From Pseudomonas guariconensis (GTDB lineage: Bacteria > Pseudomonadota > Gammaproteobacteria > Pseudomonadales > Pseudomonadaceae): a stretch of 64,000 bases of DNA. The stretch spans positions 186,001-250,000 of the forward strand of contig NZ_FMYX01000007.1 in the NCBI RefSeq assembly GCF_900102675.1, given 5' to 3'. Positions 50,736 through 59,789 of the stretch are shown one piece after another. Positions within the stretch are counted from its first letter, which is position 1, and the number at the start of each line of letters is the position of its first letter. Both the position numbers and the translations under genes were made by a program. The notes beneath the pieces were generated by a model. It was not told the origin of the DNA, ran no database searches, and saw only the letters and a list, made by a program, of their open reading frames with translations.

Positions 50736-51772
50736 AAGCCGCGCACCCCGAAGTAGCAGCAGCGACTCGCCAGAATCCCGGTGAGGTCTTGCGCCAGGCC
50801 CGCGAGAATCGGGAATGGTCGCAAGCCGAGGTGGCCCGCAAGCTCAACCTCACGGTAAGTTCGTTGAACAACCTTGAAAACGGCGCCTTCGACAAGCTGC
50901 CGGGGCACACCTTCGCCCGCGGATACATCCGTGCCTATGCCAAGCTGATGGGCATGGACCAGGCGCCTCTGGTCGAGGCATTCGATCACTACACCGGCAC
51001 TCATGCCAAGGGCAGCGAGGTCCATTCCCTGGGCCGGATCGAAGAGCCGGTGCGTCTGTCGCACAACATCCTGCGCGGCGTCAGCCTGCTGTTGCTGGTG
51101 GTCGTAGTCGGTGGTGGCTTCTTCTGGTGGCAGGACCAGAGCAGCCTGCGCGGCAAGGACCTGGCCAAGATCGCCCTGGAGCATGTCGAGGTCGAAAGCG
51201 CCGACGGCACCACCCAGATCCACCCGCTGGACGAGCCGGAAGACCAAGCTGTCACCGAAGGCCAGCAACCGGAAGCCTCACCGCTGCCGCTTGAGCAGGC
51301 CACCGAGGGCTCTACGCCTGAGGCGGTCATCAGCAGCGAAGCGCCGGCAAGCACGACCGAAACCCCTGCAGTCACGCCAGCGCCTCAGGCCCCAGCCGCA
51401 GCCCCAGCCGCCAACGCGCCTGTGGCACCTGCTGCTGCGCCCGTGCTGCCCGCCGCAGCTCCGTCGGCACCGGCCGCTCCTACCAATGCACCGCTCACGG
51501 CCGCTACGACCCCGTCCGAAGCGCCGGTGGGCAGCGCCAAGGTTCAAATCCAGTTCACCGCCGATTGCTGGACCCAGGTCACCGACGGCAACGGCAAGGT
51601 GCTGTTCAGCGCCATCAAACGCAAGGGCGACAGCCTCGACCTGAGCGGCAAACCGCCGTTCTCGGTACGCCTGGGCTTTGCCCGTGGCGCCCAGGTCAGT
51701 TACAACGGCCAGCCGGTCGACGTAGCTCCGTTCACCAGTGGCGAGACCGCTCGCCTGAAGTTGGGACAGTAA
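50732..51772 (+). CDS. rodZ: Cytoskeletal protein RodZ (HTH-TM-DUF4115)
   Basis: A 346-residue membrane protein linking MreB to the elongasome. It has an N-terminal helix-turn-helix ([20 protein letters not shown]), one membrane helix near residue 120 ([15 protein letters not shown]), a Pro/Ala-rich periplasmic linker of about 110 residues (residues 150-262), and a C-terminal DUF4115 domain ([20 protein letters not shown]). The low-complexity linker is longer than in E. coli. Confidence 0.92.
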   Translation: MKAAHPEVAAATRQNPGEVLRQARENREWSQAEVARKLNLTVSSLNNLENGAFDKLPGHTFARGYIRAYAKLMGMDQAPLVEAFDHYTGTHAKGSEVHSLGRIEEPVRLSHNILRGVSLLLLVVVVGGGFFWWQDQSSLRGKDLAKIALEHVEVESADGTTQIHPLDEPEDQAVTEGQQPEASPLPLEQATEGSTPEAVISSEAPASTTETPAVTPAPQAPAAAPAANAPVAPAAAPVLPAAAPSAPAAPTNAPLTAATTPSEAPVGSAKVQIQFTADCWTQVTDGNGKVLFSAIKRKGDSLDLSGKPPFSVRLGFARGAQVSYNGQPVDVAPFTSGETARLKLGQ

Positions 51773-51774
51773 CC

Positions 51775-52884
51775 ATGCACGGCGAATCTCCGATCAAACG
51801 TCGCGAATCCCGGAAGATCTGGGTCGGCAATGTACCCGTGGGCGGCGATGCCCCCATCGCGGTGCAGAGCATGACCAACACCGACACCAATGACGTCGCT
51901 GCCACGGTCGCGCAGATCCAGCGCCTGGTCGATGCCGGCGTCGACATCGTTCGCGTTTCGGTACCGGACATGGACGCCGCCGAGGCGTTCGGCCGCATCA
52001 AGCAGCAGGTCAGCGTGCCGCTCGTCGCCGACATCCACTTCGACTATCGCATTGCGTTGCGTGTGGCCGAAGTGGGCGTCGACTGTCTGCGCATCAACCC
52101 GGGCAACATCGGCCGCGAGGACCGCGTGCGTGCGGTGGTCGACGCCGCCCGTGACCGTGGTATCCCGATCCGTATCGGCGTCAACGCCGGTTCCCTGGAG
52201 AAGGACCTGCAGAAGAAATACGGCGAACCGACCCCGGCAGCGCTGGTCGAGTCGGCACTGCGCCATGTCGAGCACCTTGATCGCCTGGACTTCCAGGACT
52301 TCAAGGTCAGCGTCAAAGCGTCCGATGTATTCATGGCCGTGGAGGCCTACCGCTTGCTGGCCAAGCAGATCGTCCAACCGCTGCACCTGGGCATCACCGA
52401 AGCCGGTGGCCTGCGTTCGGGGACGGTGAAATCCGCTGTCGGCCTCGGTATGCTGCTGGCCGAAGGCATTGGCGATACCATCCGCATTTCCCTGGCCGCC
52501 GATCCGGTCGAGGAAGTGAAGGTCGGCTACGACATCCTCAAGTCGCTGCACCTGCGTTCGCGTGGTATCAACTTCATCGCCTGCCCGAGCTGCTCGCGCC
52601 AGAACTTCGATGTGGTCAAGACCATGAACGAGTTGGAAGGGCGCCTGGAAGACCTGCTGGTACCGCTTGACGTGGCCGTAATCGGCTGCGTGGTCAACGG
52701 CCCGGGTGAAGCCAAGGAGTCCCATGTAGGCCTGACCGGCGGCACGCCGAACCTGGTCTACATCGACGGCAAACCGTCGCAGAAGCTGACCAATGACAAC
52801 CTGGTCGATGAGCTGGAAAAACTCATCCGCCAGAAAGCGGCCGAAAAGGCCGAGGCCGACGCGGCGCTGATCGCCCGCGGCTGA
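51775..52884 (+). CDS. ispG: 4-hydroxy-3-methylbut-2-enyl diphosphate synthase IspG
   Basis: A 369-residue Fe-S enzyme of the MEP isoprenoid pathway. Cluster ligands: two Cys in [13 protein letters not shown] and one in [17 protein letters not shown]-barrel motifs include [15 protein letters not shown] and [16 protein letters not shown] at 51775, 2 bp after rodZ. Confidence 0.97.
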   Translation: MHGESPIKRRESRKIWVGNVPVGGDAPIAVQSMTNTDTNDVAATVAQIQRLVDAGVDIVRVSVPDMDAAEAFGRIKQQVSVPLVADIHFDYRIALRVAEVGVDCLRINPGNIGREDRVRAVVDAARDRGIPIRIGVNAGSLEKDLQKKYGEPTPAALVESALRHVEHLDRLDFQDFKVSVKASDVFMAVEAYRLLAKQIVQPLHLGITEAGGLRSGTVKSAVGLGMLLAEGIGDTIRISLAADPVEEVKVGYDILKSLHLRSRGINFIACPSCSRQNFDVVKTMNELEGRLEDLLVPLDVAVIGCVVNGPGEAKESHVGLTGGTPNLVYIDGKPSQKLTNDNLVDELEKLIRQKAAEKAEADAALIARG

Positions 52885-52908
52885 TTCCCAGATTCGTAAG
52901 GACTTTTC

Positions 52909-54198
52909 GTGAGCAAATCGCTGCAAGCCATCCGTGGCATGAACGACATCCTGCCCGACCAGTCGCCCCTGTGGCGCTACTTCGAAGGTACCGTGGCCGG
53001 CCTGCTGGACACCTATGGCTACAGCCAGATCCGCACGCCGATCGTCGAATTCACCGAGCTGTTCAAGCGCTCGATCGGTGAAGTCACCGATATCGTCGAA
53101 AAAGAGATGTACACCTTCGAGGACCGCAACGGCGATTCGCTCACCTTGCGTCCTGAAGGCACTGCCGCCTGCGTGCGCGCCGTCCTCGAGCACGGCATCA
53201 CCGGCAACGGCCAGGTGCAGAAGCTGTGGTACGTGGGCCAGATGTTCCGCCATGAGCGCCCGCAAAAGGGCCGCTACCGCCAGTTTCACCAGATCGGTGT
53301 CGAGGTGTTCAACCTCGAAGGGCCGGACGTCGATGCCGAGCTGATCATGCTGACCTGGCGCCTGTGGGGCCTGCTGGGCATCCAGGACGCGGTCAAGCTC
53401 GAACTCAACAGCCTGGGCACCAGCGAGGCCCGTGCCCGCTACCGCGAAGCGCTGGTCGAATTCCTGTCGGCACGTCTCGAGCAACTGGATGAAGACAGCC
53501 AGCGTCGCCTCAAGAGCAACCCGCTGCGTATCCTCGATAGCAAGGACCAGGGTACCCAGGCGGTGCTGGTCGGTGCGCCAAAGCTCGAAGACTACCTGGA
53601 CGAAGCGTCCCGCGTGCACTTCGAGGGCCTCAAGGCTCGCCTGGACGCCGCCGGCATTCCGTTCGTGATCAACACCAAGCTGGTCCGCGGGCTGGACTAC
53701 TACAGCAAGACCGTGTTCGAGTGGGTTACCGACAAGCTCGGCGCCCAGGGCACTGTCTGTGCCGGTGGCCGCTATGATGGGCTGGTCGAGCAGATGGGCG
53801 GCAAGCCGACCCCGGGCGTTGGTTTCGCCATGGGCATCGAGCGTCTGATCCTGCTGCTGGAGACCCTGGGCAAGGTGCCCGAATCCATTAGCCGTCAGAT
53901 CGACGTCTACCTGTGCGCCTTTGGCGAGCAGGCGGAGCTGGCCGGCCTGCGTCTTTCCGAGGCCCTGCGCGATCGCCTGCCGGGTCTGCGCCTGGCGGTC
54001 AACGCCGGTGGCGGCAGCTTCAAGAGCCAGTTCAAGAAGGCCGACAAGAGCGGGGCGCTGTTCGCCCTGATCCTCGGTGATGACGAACTGGCGCAGCAAA
54101 TGATTGGATTCAAGCCCCTGCGTGGCCAGGGCGAACAACAGAACATTGCCTGGGATGCTCTGGCCGAGCATCTGCAAGCCGCTGTCGCGCAGGCGTGA
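52909..54198 (+). CDS. hisS: Histidyl-tRNA synthetase HisS
   Basis: A 429-residue class II synthetase. Motif 2 is [20 protein letters not shown], and the His-specific loops are [15 protein letters not shown] and [14 protein letters not shown]; the C-terminal anticodon-binding domain follows. GTG start with AAGGA upstream. It lies in ispG-hisS-yfgM order. Confidence 0.97.
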   Translation: MSKSLQAIRGMNDILPDQSPLWRYFEGTVAGLLDTYGYSQIRTPIVEFTELFKRSIGEVTDIVEKEMYTFEDRNGDSLTLRPEGTAACVRAVLEHGITGNGQVQKLWYVGQMFRHERPQKGRYRQFHQIGVEVFNLEGPDVDAELIMLTWRLWGLLGIQDAVKLELNSLGTSEARARYREALVEFLSARLEQLDEDSQRRLKSNPLRILDSKDQGTQAVLVGAPKLEDYLDEASRVHFEGLKARLDAAGIPFVINTKLVRGLDYYSKTVFEWVTDKLGAQGTVCAGGRYDGLVEQMGGKPTPGVGFAMGIERLILLLETLGKVPESISRQIDVYLCAFGEQAELAGLRLSEALRDRLPGLRLAVNAGGGSFKSQFKKADKSGALFALILGDDELAQQMIGFKPLRGQGEQQNIAWDALAEHLQAAVAQA

Positions 54199-54237
54199 CA
54201 GGGTCAAACAGCCGAATTGCTGAAAAGGAGTATTGGG

Positions 54238-54879
54238 GTGTCGAGTACCGATGATGAAGGCCTGGCCGCAGCCAAGGACTGGTGGAACCGCAACGGCAAG
54301 CCGCTGCTGACCGGTGCCCTGCTGGCCGGCGTGGTGGTTATGGGCTGGCAGACCTGGCACAAGTACCAGAACAACCAGTCGCAAGGCGCCTCGGCCCTGT
54401 ACCAGGCCCTGCTGGAAACCAGCCTGACGCCAAGCGGTCAGCCAGACGCAACCAAGGTTGCGGAACTGTCCGGCAAGCTCAAGAGCGAGTTCGGTGGCTC
54501 GGCCTATGCCCAGTACGGCAGCCTGTTCGTGGCCAAGGTCGCGGTCGACAGCGGCAAGCTTGACGACGCTGCCGCCGAGCTTAAAAGCGTGATGGAAAAG
54601 CCGGCCGATGCCACCTTGGGTGAGATCGCACGTCAGCGTCTGGCCCGTGTGCTCGCCGCCCAGGACAAAGCCGAAGAAGCCCTCAAGCTGCTCGACGGTG
54701 ATGCCGACAAGGCCTTCCTGGCCAGCCGCGAAGAACTCAAGGGCGATTTGCTGGTTCAGCTGGGGCGAGCCGACGATGCCCATAGCGCCTATGAAAAAGC
54801 CAAGGCTGCGTTGTCCGATGACGCTGCGGTCGGTGGCTTGCAACTGAAGCTGGATGACCTGGCCAAAGGGGACGCCTGA
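54238..54879 (+). CDS. yfgM: YfgM family membrane-anchored TPR protein (ancillary SecYEG factor)
   Basis: A 213-residue protein with a short cytoplasmic N-terminus, one membrane helix (LLTGALLAGVVVMGWQTW) and a periplasmic TPR-like domain. E. coli YfgM binds SecYEG and PpiD and helps periplasmic chaperones. GTG at 54238 preceded by AAGGAG; a longer frame from 54217 is less likely. bamB follows by 1 bp. Confidence 0.9.
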   Translation: MSSTDDEGLAAAKDWWNRNGKPLLTGALLAGVVVMGWQTWHKYQNNQSQGASALYQALLETSLTPSGQPDATKVAELSGKLKSEFGGSAYAQYGSLFVAKVAVDSGKLDDAAAELKSVMEKPADATLGEIARQRLARVLAAQDKAEEALKLLDGDADKAFLASREELKGDLLVQLGRADDAHSAYEKAKAALSDDAAVGGLQLKLDDLAKGDA

Positions 54880-54880
54880 C

Positions 54881-56023
54881 GTGATCGGTTGGAAACAAGC
54901 AGCAGTGCTCACCCTGGCCGTGCTGGCCGCAGGTTGCAGCAGCAACAGCAAGAAGGAACTGCCTCCGGCCGAGCTGACCAAGTTCACCGAGGAAGTGGTG
55001 CTCAAGAAGCAGTGGAGCCGCTCGATCGGCGACGGCCAGGGTGAGACGTACAACACCTTGGTTCCGGCCATCGAGAACGACCGCATCTATGCCTCCGACG
55101 TCAACGGTCGGGTCATGGCCCTGAACCGCATCGACGGCGACGTGGTGTGGAAGAAGGACTTGGACCTGTCGGTCTCCGGCGCAGTCGGCGTGGGTTACGG
55201 TCTGGTCATGCTCGGCACCCTCAAGGGCGAAGTCATTGCCCTGGATGCCAGCACCGGCGAAGAGCGCTGGCGTTCTCGGGTGACCAGCGAAGTGCTGGCG
55301 CCGCCTGCCAACAACGGTGACGTGGTAGTGGTGCAGACCCAGGACGACCGTTTGATCGGCCTCGACGCTGCCACCGGTGACCGCCTGTGGATCTATGAGA
55401 ACACTCCGGCCGTACTGACCCTGCGCGGCACCGGCGCACCGGTGGTGACCAACCGCCTGGCCGTGGCCGGCCTGTCCACCGGCAAGGTGGTCGCGGTGGA
55501 TGTGCGCAACGGCGTGCCGGTGTGGGAGAGCCGCGTGGCCATTCCGCAGGGCCGTTCCGAGCTCGACCGCGTGGTGGACATCGACGGCGGCCTGCTGCTG
55601 TCCGGCGGCACCCTGTACGTGAGCACCTACCAGGGCCGTGTTGCGGGCCTGGACCTGGAAACCGGACGTGTGCTGTGGCAGCGCGATGCCTCCAGCTACG
55701 TCGGTGTCGCCCAGGGCTTCGGCAACGTCTATGTCAGCGAAGCGTCGGGCACCGTGGAAAGCGTCGATGAGCGCTCGTCCAGCGCCCTGTGGACCAACGA
55801 CTCCATGGCACGCCGTCAGCTGTCAGCGCCGGAGGTGTTCTCCAGCTACGTGGCCGTAGGTGATTTCGAGGGCTACCTGCACCTGCTCAGCCAGGTCGAT
55901 GGTCGCTTCGTGGGTCGCGAGCGGATCGACAGCGATGGCCTGCGCGCCCGTCCCCTGGTGGTCGGCGACACCATCTATGTCTTCGGCAACAGCGGCAAAC
56001 TCGAGGCACTGACCATCCGCTGA
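54881..56023 (+). CDS. bamB: Outer-membrane assembly lipoprotein BamB
   Basis: A 380-residue lipoprotein of the BAM complex. Lipobox LAAGC (Cys19) and repeated PQQ-type beta-propeller blades (GRVMALNRIDGDVVWKKDL; LDASTGEERWRSRV; LDLETGRVLWQRDAS). GTG start 1 bp after the yfgM stop. It contributes to outer-membrane protein folding with BamA. Confidence 0.95.
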   Translation: MIGWKQAAVLTLAVLAAGCSSNSKKELPPAELTKFTEEVVLKKQWSRSIGDGQGETYNTLVPAIENDRIYASDVNGRVMALNRIDGDVVWKKDLDLSVSGAVGVGYGLVMLGTLKGEVIALDASTGEERWRSRVTSEVLAPPANNGDVVVVQTQDDRLIGLDAATGDRLWIYENTPAVLTLRGTGAPVVTNRLAVAGLSTGKVVAVDVRNGVPVWESRVAIPQGRSELDRVVDIDGGLLLSGGTLYVSTYQGRVAGLDLETGRVLWQRDASSYVGVAQGFGNVYVSEASGTVESVDERSSSALWTNDSMARRQLSAPEVFSSYVAVGDFEGYLHLLSQVDGRFVGRERIDSDGLRARPLVVGDTIYVFGNSGKLEALTIR

Positions 56024-56086
56024 AGCTAAGCTTGAGGCCGGATACGGCCTCGAGCCGCGGCGCTTGATGCGCCGCACGAACTCCGG

Positions 56087-56117
56087 CCGCTGCCTTGCAG
56101 CGGCCTTTGCATTTTCA
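56087..56117 (+). terminator. Hairpin between bamB and der
   Basis: GGCCGCTG / CAGCGGCC with loop CCTTG, followed by TTTGCATTTT. A weak terminator or attenuator that could separate der from the upstream block. Confidence 0.5.
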
Positions 56118-56140
56118 AGAATTCAAGAGTGGAGAGCCGC

Positions 56141-57607
56141 ATGGTTCCCGTAATCGCCCTGGTGGGACGGCCGAACGTCGGCAAATCCACCATGTTCAAC
56201 CGCCTGACCAAGACCCGCGATGCCATCGTCGGTGACCTGTCGGGCCTGACCCGTGACCGCCAATATGGTGATGCCACCTGGCAGGGTCGTTCCTACATCC
56301 TGATCGACACCGGTGGTATCACCGGTGACGAAGTGGGCATGGACGAGAAGATGGCCGAGCAGTCGCTGATGGCCATCGAAGAAGCCGACTATGTGTTGTT
56401 CCTGGTGGATGCCCGCGCCGGTATGACCGCCGCTGACCAGATGATCGCCGAGCACCTGCGCAAGCGAAACAAAGAGGCAATCCTGGTCGCCAACAAGATC
56501 GACAACATCGATGCGGACGTTGCCCGCGCCGAGTTCTCGCCACTGGGCATGGGTAATGCCATCCCGGTCGCCGGCTCCCAAGGGCGTGGCATCAACGCCT
56601 TGATGGAAGCCGTGCTGGGCCACATTCCGCGCGACAAGGTCGAGGAAGCCCTCGACGAAGACGTTGCCGAAGGCGAAGAAGCCGCACGCATCCCGGGGCC
56701 GAGCGAGAAGGATGGCATCAAGATCGCCATCATCGGTCGTCCCAACGTCGGCAAATCGACCTTGGTCAACCGTATGTTGGGCGAAGAGCGCGTGGTGGTC
56801 TACGACCAGCCGGGCACTACCCGGGACAGTATTTACATCCCGTTCGAGCGTGACGACGAGAAGTACACCTTCATCGACACCGCCGGGGTGCGCAAGCGCG
56901 GCAAGATCCACGAGGAAGTCGAGAAGTTCTCGGTGGTCAAGACGCTGCAGGCGATCAAGGACGCCAACGTGGTGATCTTTGTCATGGATGCCCGTGAAGG
57001 CGTGGTCGATCATGACCTGAACCTGCTGGGCTTCGCTCTGGAAGCGGGTCGTGCCATCGTCATCGCCCTGAACAAGTGGGACGGCATGGAGCCGAGCGAG
57101 CGCGAATACGTGAAGACGGAGCTCGAGCGCCGGCTATTCTTCGTCGACTTCGCCGACATCCACTTCATCTCTGCGCTGCACGGCACCGGTGTGGGCCATC
57201 TGTACAAATCCGTGCAGGCTGCGTTCAAGTCGGCAGTCACCCGCTGGCCGACCAGCCGCCTGACCCAGATCCTCGAGGACGCCATCAGCGAGCACCAGCC
57301 GCCAATGGTCAACGGTCGTCGCATCAAGCTGCGTTACGCCCACCTCGGCGGCGCGAACCCGCCGCTGATCGTGATCCACGGCAACCAGACCGACAAGATC
57401 CCGCGGTCGTACTCGCGTTACCTGGAAAACACCTACCGCCGGGTGCTCAAGCTGGTCGGCACGCCGATCCGTATCGAGTACAAGGGCAGCGACAACCCGT
57501 TCGAGGGCAAGAAGAACACCCTCACCGATCGTCAGGTCAACAAGAAGCGCCGCCTGATGTCGCACCACAAGAAAGCCGAGAAGAAGCGCAAGGACAAGCG
57601 CAAGTAA
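56141..57607 (+). CDS. der: Ribosome-assembly GTPase Der (EngA)
   Basis: A 488-residue protein with two tandem G domains, each with a GRPNVGKS P-loop (first near residue 9, second near residue 203) and DTGG/DTAG switch motifs, plus a C-terminal KH-like domain. It is required for 50S assembly. The tail is very Lys-rich ([12 protein letters not shown]). ATG at 56141; a GTG at 56129 is in frame but lacks support. Confidence 0.97.
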   Translation: MVPVIALVGRPNVGKSTMFNRLTKTRDAIVGDLSGLTRDRQYGDATWQGRSYILIDTGGITGDEVGMDEKMAEQSLMAIEEADYVLFLVDARAGMTAADQMIAEHLRKRNKEAILVANKIDNIDADVARAEFSPLGMGNAIPVAGSQGRGINALMEAVLGHIPRDKVEEALDEDVAEGEEAARIPGPSEKDGIKIAIIGRPNVGKSTLVNRMLGEERVVVYDQPGTTRDSIYIPFERDDEKYTFIDTAGVRKRGKIHEEVEKFSVVKTLQAIKDANVVIFVMDAREGVVDHDLNLLGFALEAGRAIVIALNKWDGMEPSEREYVKTELERRLFFVDFADIHFISALHGTGVGHLYKSVQAAFKSAVTRWPTSRLTQILEDAISEHQPPMVNGRRIKLRYAHLGGANPPLIVIHGNQTDKIPRSYSRYLENTYRRVLKLVGTPIRIEYKGSDNPFEGKKNTLTDRQVNKKRRLMSHHKKAEKKRKDKRK

Positions 57608-57610
57608 GCG

Positions 57611-57685
57611 GCGAGCTTCAAGCTTCAAGCCTCAAGAGAGAGCAGTGCACCGAGTCCGCTCTTTCTTGCCGCTTGAAGCTTTTCG
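57611..57685. other. Imperfect inverted repeat after der
   Basis: GAGCTTCAAGC near 57611 and GCTTGAAGC near 57670 form outer arms, with AGAGAGAGC / GCTCTTTCT inside, then TTTTCGCG. It probably acts as the der terminator, though a repeat of the host's intergenic type is possible. Confidence 0.45.
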
Positions 57686-57775
57686 CGTGTGGCTTCGTCC
57701 TTTTTCCTGACCGCTCGATCCGCTATGCTCGGGCTCTACCCCGTGCCGTATGCAGTGTTCAGGAAAGAGGGCTTC

Positions 57776-58924
57776 ATGATCCGCAGCAAATTGCCGAACG
57801 TCGGCACGACCATTTTCACCACCATGTCGCAGTTGGCCGTACAGACAGGTGCGCTCAACCTGTCCCAAGGCTTCCCAGACTTCGACGCGCCCCAGGCGCT
57901 GCTCGATGCCGTGTGCCGCCATGTCATGGCCGGCCATAACCAATACTCGCCGATGACCGGCCTGCCAGCCTTGCGCCAGCAAGTGGCGGCCAAGATCGCA
58001 CGCCTGTATGGCGTGACGGTCGATGCCGATCAGGAAGTGACCATCACGCCAGGTGCCACCGAGGCGATCTTCTGTGCCATCCAGGCGGTGATCCAGGCGG
58101 GCGACGAGGTGATTGTCTTCGATCCGTCCTATGACAGCTACGAGCCGTCCGTTGAACTGGCCGGCGGACGCTGCGTGCACGTGCAACTGTGCGATGGCGA
58201 GTTCCGTATCGACTGGCAGAAGTTCAGCAATGCACTGACGCCGCGCACGCGCATGGTCATCCTGAATTCGCCACACAACCCCAGCGGCGCATTGATTAGC
58301 CGTGAGGACCTGGACCAGCTGGCACACTTGATCGAAGGTCGTGATATCTACCTGGTCAGCGACGAAGTGTACGAGCACCTGATCTTTGACGGCGTGCGCC
58401 ATGCCAGTGTATTGGCCCATGAGCAGCTCTACTCACGTGCATTCGTGGTCAGCTCGTTCGGCAAGACCTATCACGTCACTGGCTGGAAGACCGGCTATGT
58501 GGTGGCGCCACCGGCGTTGAGCGTGGAGTTGCGCAAGGTCCACCAATACGTCAACTTCTGTGGTGTAACGCCCTTGCAGTGTGCCTTGGCCGACTACATG
58601 GCCGAGCACCCTGAACATCTGGATGAGTTGCCGGGCTTCTATCAGGCCAAGCGCGACCTGTTCTGCGACTTGCTGCAGGACTCGCGTTTCACCTTCACTC
58701 GTACCCCAGGTACTTACTTCCAGCTGGTGGATTATTCGCAGATACGCCCGGATCTGGGTGATGTCGAAATGTCGCTGTGGCTGACCCGTGAGCACGGCGT
58801 GGCGACCATTCCGGTTTCGGTGTTCTACCAGCAACCTATCCCCGAGCAACGCCTGGTGCGCCTGTGCTTTGCCAAACGTGAGGAGACGCTGCGTCAGGCG
58901 GCGGAAAAACTATGCGCGATCTGA
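57776..58924 (+). CDS. ybdL: Methionine/2-oxoacid aminotransferase, YbdL (KAT/GTK) type
   Basis: A 382-residue PLP aminotransferase most like E. coli YbdL (methionine aminotransferase) and glutamine transaminase K. Motifs: KLPNVGTTIFTTMSQLA, LNLSQGFPDFD, FDPSYDSYEPSVELAGG, LNSPHNPSGA and the PLP-Lys in SSFGKTYHVTGWKTGYV. It overlaps the downstream omega-amidase gene by 13 nt, which supports a glutamine-dependent transaminase/omega-amidase pair that restores methionine from its 2-oxoacid. Confidence 0.9.
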   Translation: MIRSKLPNVGTTIFTTMSQLAVQTGALNLSQGFPDFDAPQALLDAVCRHVMAGHNQYSPMTGLPALRQQVAAKIARLYGVTVDADQEVTITPGATEAIFCAIQAVIQAGDEVIVFDPSYDSYEPSVELAGGRCVHVQLCDGEFRIDWQKFSNALTPRTRMVILNSPHNPSGALISREDLDQLAHLIEGRDIYLVSDEVYEHLIFDGVRHASVLAHEQLYSRAFVVSSFGKTYHVTGWKTGYVVAPPALSVELRKVHQYVNFCGVTPLQCALADYMAEHPEHLDELPGFYQAKRDLFCDLLQDSRFTFTRTPGTYFQLVDYSQIRPDLGDVEMSLWLTREHGVATIPVSVFYQQPIPEQRLVRLCFAKREETLRQAAEKLCAI

Positions 58925-59706
58925 GCCAACTGCCTAACCTGAAAGTCGCCCTGGTGCAGACAACCTTGGCCTGGCACGACCGCGAGGCCAACTATGCGCA
59001 TTTCGAAGAGCTGTTGGCCCAGGTCGGCGAGGCGGATCTGGTGATCCTTCCTGAGATGTTCACCACTGGCTTCTCCATGGAGTCCGAAAGCCTCGCCGAG
59101 CCTGAGAATGGCCCCACCTACAAATGGCTGAAGGCTCAGGCCAAGAAGTTCGATACGGTGATCACCGGCAGCGTGATCATCCAGGCCGCCGATGGCAGCC
59201 ACCGCAACCGCTTGCTGTGGGCGCGGCCCGATGGCGAGATCCTGCATTACGACAAGCGCCACCTGTTCCGCATGGCCGGCGAGCACCGGCACTACACACC
59301 GGGCGAGCGCCAGGTGCAGTTCGAGCTCAAAGGTTGGCGCGTGCGTCCGCTGATCTGCTACGACCTGCGCTTCCCGGTGTGGAGCCGTGATGCCCAGGAC
59401 ACCGACCTTTTGCTTTATACCGCCAACTGGCCGGCCGCGCGCCGTCAGCACTGGAACCGTCTGTTGCCGGCGCGGGGGATCGAGAACCTGTGCTATGTGG
59501 CGGCAGTGAACCGTGTCGGCACCGACGGCAAGGGCTTTGCCTATTCAGGCGACAGCCAGGTGCTGGATTTCCAAGGGGAGAGCCTGCTCAGTGCCGGCGA
59601 AGCCGATGGGGTGTTCACCGTGGTGCTCCGGGCGGCGGAGCTGGCGGCGTATCGCGCACGTTTCCCGGCCAACCTGGATGCCGATACCTTCGAACTGCAT
59701 TATTGA
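58912..59706 (+). CDS. yafV: Omega-amidase, YafV-like nitrilase-superfamily hydrolase
   Basis: A 264-residue C-N hydrolase. The catalytic Glu-Lys-Cys triad is visible: ILPEMFTTGF, YDKRHLFRMAG and LICYDLRFPVW. YafV-type enzymes hydrolyse 2-oxoglutaramate and 2-oxosuccinamate to remove the toxic omega-amide produced by glutamine transaminases. The gene overlaps ybdL by 13 nt, so they form one unit. Confidence 0.9.
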   Translation: MRDLSQLPNLKVALVQTTLAWHDREANYAHFEELLAQVGEADLVILPEMFTTGFSMESESLAEPENGPTYKWLKAQAKKFDTVITGSVIIQAADGSHRNRLLWARPDGEILHYDKRHLFRMAGEHRHYTPGERQVQFELKGWRVRPLICYDLRFPVWSRDAQDTDLLLYTANWPAARRQHWNRLLPARGIENLCYVAAVNRVGTDGKGFAYSGDSQVLDFQGESLLSAGEADGVFTVVLRAAELAAYRARFPANLDADTFELHY

Positions 59707-59712
59707 ATCTTT

Positions 59713-59787
59713 CGCAGGTCAACCCGCTCCCACCAGTACTGCGCTGAGCCACAGGACAGCGCAATACCTGTAGGTGCGGGTTTGCTC
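59713..59787. repeat. REP doublet between convergent genes
   Basis: CAGGTCAACCCGCTCCCACC on the left and CCTGTAGGTGCGGGTTTGC on the right are inverted copies, about 30 bp apart. The element fills the gap between yafV and the PepSY reductase gene. Confidence 0.65.
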
Positions 59788-59789
59788 AA

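Noticed and set aside
51700..55086. A 1128-codon minus-strand frame opposite ispG, hisS and yfgM
   Set aside because: All three plus-strand genes are certain; the frame is a codon-bias artefact of GC-rich DNA.
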